The position numbers and the translations under genes were made by a program. This document shows, piece by piece, positions 7,423 through 8,845 of a stretch of DNA of 8,845 bases; the first letter of the stretch is position 1, and each line of letters starts with the position of its first letter. The notes under the pieces are model-generated. The model had not been told where the DNA came from and ran no database searches. It saw nothing but the letters and a program-made list of their open reading frames with translations. The stretch is from Thermoplasmata archaeon (lineage in GTDB: Archaea; Thermoplasmatota; Thermoplasmata; RBG-16-68-12; JAGMCJ01): assembly GCA_023129265.1 (NCBI GenBank), contig JAGMCJ010000248.1, positions 1 to 8,845 on the forward strand, written 5' to 3'.

Positions 7423-7524
7423 GACATAGTCTGCCCTTGTGAGTACAGAGACGCCGATGTCGCCGAGTTCGGGGCCTGTTTCTGTGCCCTCTTCGTATCG
7501 AAGGAGGTCCGTGAGGGGAAGGAG
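7423..7524 (+). pseudogene. Remnant of a ferredoxin:thioredoxin (disulfide) reductase catalytic domain
   Basis: In the frame of the downstream rubredoxin-like domain, these codons read DIVCPCEYRDADVAEFGAC, then FCALFVSKEV. This matches the second half of the FTR catalytic chain: the CPC pair, a spacer, then the C-x-C that carries a cluster ligand and a redox-active cysteine. The domain needs six cysteines, CPC + CPC + C-x-C. The first CPC, with one [4Fe-4S] ligand and the partner redox cysteine, is absent. Upstream in frame there is a TGA at 7366-7368 and no ATG, GTG or TTG before 7525, and the other two frames show no lost half. The frame is unbroken into the rubredoxin part, so the ancestor was probably an FTR-rubredoxin fusion that lost its 5' half. 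An assembly deletion or a non-canonical start (ATT 7414, ATA 7426) is possible. Confidence 0.6.
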
Positions 7525-7761
7525 TTGGAGCCGGTTCCAGAGAGGCGGCAGATAGAGGCGATTGAGGAGGCGGAGAAGGCTACCGATCTGCTGGAGAAGG
7601 GGGAGATATCGATGCCCGAGCTCAAGACCGCATCCGCGCGGGACGTTCAAGTGTGGAGGTGCTCTGTCTGTGGCTATCTGTGTGCAAGGAAATACCCGCC
7701 GAACGTGTGCCCGATCTGCAAGGCACCCCGCGAGAGGTTCGAGGAATTCTCTCTTGGCTAG
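7525..7761 (+). CDS. Rubredoxin-like domain protein (C-terminal part of a former FTR-rubredoxin fusion)
   Basis: From the first in-frame start-type codon (TTG 7525) this is 78 residues. Residues 1-30 form a charged helix, probably the linker to the reductase domain. The rest is a rubredoxin/rubrerythrin-tail knuckle: C46-x2-C49-G-Y, then P-P-x2-C62-P-x-C65-K-A-P, ending RFEEF. The four cysteines should hold one iron for electron transfer; C53 is an extra cysteine. No good ribosome binding site precedes the TTG. An ATG at 7612 has GGGGGAG 6 nt upstream and would give a 49-residue protein, close to free rubredoxin size, so it may be the real start. The coding frame continues upstream into the reductase remnant. 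The stop lies 5 bp from the 3' end of the convergent tRNA-Thr gene. The domain call is firm; whether it is expressed alone is not known. Confidence 0.6.
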   Translation: MEPVPERRQIEAIEEAEKATDLLEKGEISMPELKTASARDVQVWRCSVCGYLCARKYPPNVCPICKAPRERFEEFSLG

Positions 7762-7766
7762 CGAAA

Positions 7767-7838
7767 AGCCGTTGGGGGGGGTCGAACCCCCGACCTACAC
7801 CTTACCAAGGTGTCGCTATACCACTAAGCCACAACGGC
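7767..7838 (-). tRNA. tRNA-Thr (anticodon GGT)
   Basis: The complete cloverleaf is 72 nt. The acceptor is GCCGTTG/CAACGGC with discriminator U. The D arm starts GCTT and carries the loop AGTGGTA. The anticodon stem ACACC/GGTGT holds the loop TTGGTAA (anticodon GGT, reading ACC and ACU). The variable loop is AGGTC, and the T arm is GGGGG-TTCGACC-CCCCC. CCA is not encoded. The fourth D-stem position is a T-T mismatch. No intron is present. U at the discriminator fits, as I recall, other archaeal threonine tRNAs. Confidence 0.95.
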
Positions 7839-7860
7839 GCGAGTTCCACTATCTTGTTTG

Positions 7861-7870
7861 AGTTATTAAC
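7861..7870 (-). promoter_or_regulatory. TATA-like box for tRNA-Thr
   Basis: On the - strand this reads GTTAATAACT, centred about 28 nt before the first tRNA base (7838). It is the only A/T-rich element at a suitable distance. Confidence 0.45.
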
Positions 7871-7878
7871 AATTGCGA

Positions 7879-7888
7879 TGTTTAAGTA
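7879..7888 (+). promoter_or_regulatory. TATA box for rqcH
   Basis: TGTTTAAGTA is centred near 7884, about 26-28 nt before the ATG at 7912. The message should start at or within 2 nt of the start codon. No Shine-Dalgarno sequence precedes the ATG, which agrees with leaderless translation. Confidence 0.55.
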
Positions 7889-7911
7889 GTGGTTCCACGT
7901 TTTGAACGGCA

Positions 7912-8845
7912 ATGAAGAAGGAGATGACCAGCTTCGACATCATGGTCATGTCTGCTGAGCTCCAGAGGCTCATTGGCAGCTATGTCGAAAAGATCTACCA
8001 GCCTCAGACAAATCGTCTCCATTTCAGGTTCAACATCCCAGGCAGCGGCAAGGAGAACTTGATCGTTAATCTGGGAAAATGGGTCTACTTGGACCCCGCT
8101 GCCGAGCCTCCTGGAAAGGTTCTGTCATACGGTATGTTCCTGAGGAAATACCTCATCAACGGGAAGGTCATCCGAATCCAACAGCGCAAGTTCGACAGGA
8201 TAGTCGAGTTCACGATCGACAGAAGGAGCGAGTTCCAACTGGTCCTTGAGATGTTCGGCAAGGGCAACGTAATTCTCATCAAGGACGGAATGATTCTTCA
8301 ACCCCTCCACTCCAAGTCCTGGAGCGGGAGGGAACTACGAGCGCACAAGCAGTACAGCTTCCCGCCTGAGAGGACAGACGCACCGAGGCTGAGCCAGGAG
8401 GAGGTCCTCTCGATCATCACATCCTCCGAAAAGGACTTGGTCAGAGCCTTGGCGGTCGACGTGAATCTGGGAGGTGTGTATGCAGAGGAGCTGTGCCATC
8501 GCACGGGCATCGATAAGAATGCTCCCGCCAAGGATCTCGAGAAGGAGGCCGCGGACTCGCTGCTTGCCGCCTTGGCTGCACTCCTGGATGAGATCTCGCA
8601 CCCGACTCCGACGGTCGTTTTCGACGAGAACGTTCCCGCGGACGTGGTTCCGATCAGGCTCAGAAAGTACGACGGTCTTCGGCAGGAAGAGCGGGAGACC
8701 CTCAGCGAGGCCATTTCGGAGTACCTCGCAGGCCAGCCCATGGAGATCAAGGATGAGCGGGTCGCGAAGCTGGAGAGAAGGAGAAGACAGCAGGAAGAGG
8801 CCCTGCAGAAGCACAAGGAGAAGGCCGTGGAATCCCATGAGATTG
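7912..8845 (+). CDS. rqcH: RqcH (NEMF/Tae2/NFACT family) ribosome quality control protein, 3' end missing
   Basis: The frame runs off the right edge after 311 codons, roughly half of a typical archaeal member. The NFACT-N domain starts MTSFDIMVMSAEL and contains NRLHFRF, the LSYGMFLRKYL helix, the conserved Asp-Arg pair (D95-R96 in KFDRIVEF), and LEMFGKGNVILI. A helix-hairpin-helix-like region lies near 175-215. A charged helix from about 283 (AKLERRRRQQEE) begins the coiled-coil arm. In bacteria and eukaryotes, family members bind the large ribosomal subunit carrying a stalled peptidyl-tRNA, recruit tRNA and extend the chain with a C-terminal tail (alanine in bacteria). The Asp-Arg pair is needed for tailing. 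The archaeal role is assumed by homology. The ATG at 7912 fits the family N-terminus and the TATA spacing; ATG 7924 is less likely. The NFACT-R domain would lie outside the window. Confidence 0.92.
   Translation, partial: MKKEMTSFDIMVMSAELQRLIGSYVEKIYQPQTNRLHFRFNIPGSGKENLIVNLGKWVYLDPAAEPPGKVLSYGMFLRKYLINGKVIRIQQRKFDRIVEFTIDRRSEFQLVLEMFGKGNVILIKDGMILQPLHSKSWSGRELRAHKQYSFPPERTDAPRLSQEEVLSIITSSEKDLVRALAVDVNLGGVYAEELCHRTGIDKNAPAKDLEKEAADSLLAALAALLDEISHPTPTVVFDENVPADVVPIRLRKYDGLRQEERETLSEAISEYLAGQPMEIKDERVAKLERRRRQQEEALQKHKEKAVESHEI

Noticed and set aside
7439..7562. GTG at 7439 as a leaderless start near the predicted transcript start
   Set aside because: It is in a different frame from the reductase/rubredoxin codons and gives a short Ser/Arg-rich peptide ending in TAG.
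7767..7838. tRNA-Thr as an attachment site for an integrated element
   Set aside because: No integrase, no repeated tRNA end and no foreign-looking genes are seen in the window.
7653..7889. Small + strand open frame crossing the rubredoxin end and the tRNA
   Set aside because: It runs through the tRNA gene in a shifted frame and has no recognisable domain.
8298..8838. Two open frames of about 170 residues on the - strand at the right edge
   Set aside because: They lie opposite the RqcH coding region, whose NFACT-N motifs are unmistakable; their Ser- and Leu-rich translations are mirror artefacts.

Overview
The window reads as archaeal chromosome, probably a euryarchaeote of the Thermoplasmatota type (the lineage is inferred). 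The archaeal evidence is a large DNA primase subunit with four conserved cysteines, an AK6/Fap7-type kinase, a CDP-alcohol phosphotransferase of the archaeal lipid type, an RqcH/NEMF-type protein, a tRNA gene without encoded CCA, and TATA boxes about 26 nt ahead of start codons, which implies leaderless messages. Both edges cut genes: the first CDS lacks its 5' end and the last lacks its 3' end.

Region 1 (1-5104, + strand) holds two large cell-surface proteins whose genes overlap by ATGA. The first is the C-terminal part of an exported multidomain protein. It has a beta-sandwich and PPC-like region resembling the tails of archaeal subtilisin-like (S8) proteases, four Ig-like modules, one membrane helix and a Glu/Pro-rich cytoplasmic tail. 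The second is a family 5 (peptide-type) solute-binding protein with a signal peptide, two Ig-like domains and a C-terminal membrane anchor. They may form a surface unit that degrades or binds and captures peptides, but no permease or ATPase genes follow.

Region 2 (5105-6319, + strand) starts with a T-rich terminator and a TATA box. A leaderless gene for an AK6/Fap7-family kinase follows, translationally coupled to a CDP-alcohol phosphatidyltransferase, probably an archaetidylinositol-phosphate synthase.

Region 3 (6316-7317, - strand) is priL, the large subunit of archaeal primase. It converges on the lipid gene, and the two stop codons share the palindrome CTAG.

Region 4 (7318-7761, + strand) is the oddest part. 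A reading frame encodes the second half of a ferredoxin:thioredoxin-reductase catalytic domain joined to a rubredoxin-like domain. The first half of the reductase domain is missing, and there is no ATG, GTG or TTG before the conserved part. It is either a decayed gene or one now expressed only as a short rubredoxin-like protein.

Region 5 (7767-8845) is a tRNA-Thr(GGT) gene on the - strand, diverging from rqcH, whose product handles stalled large ribosomal subunits. A 73-bp spacer holds a TATA box for each. I see no CRISPR array, insertion sequence, phage gene or defence system in the window.
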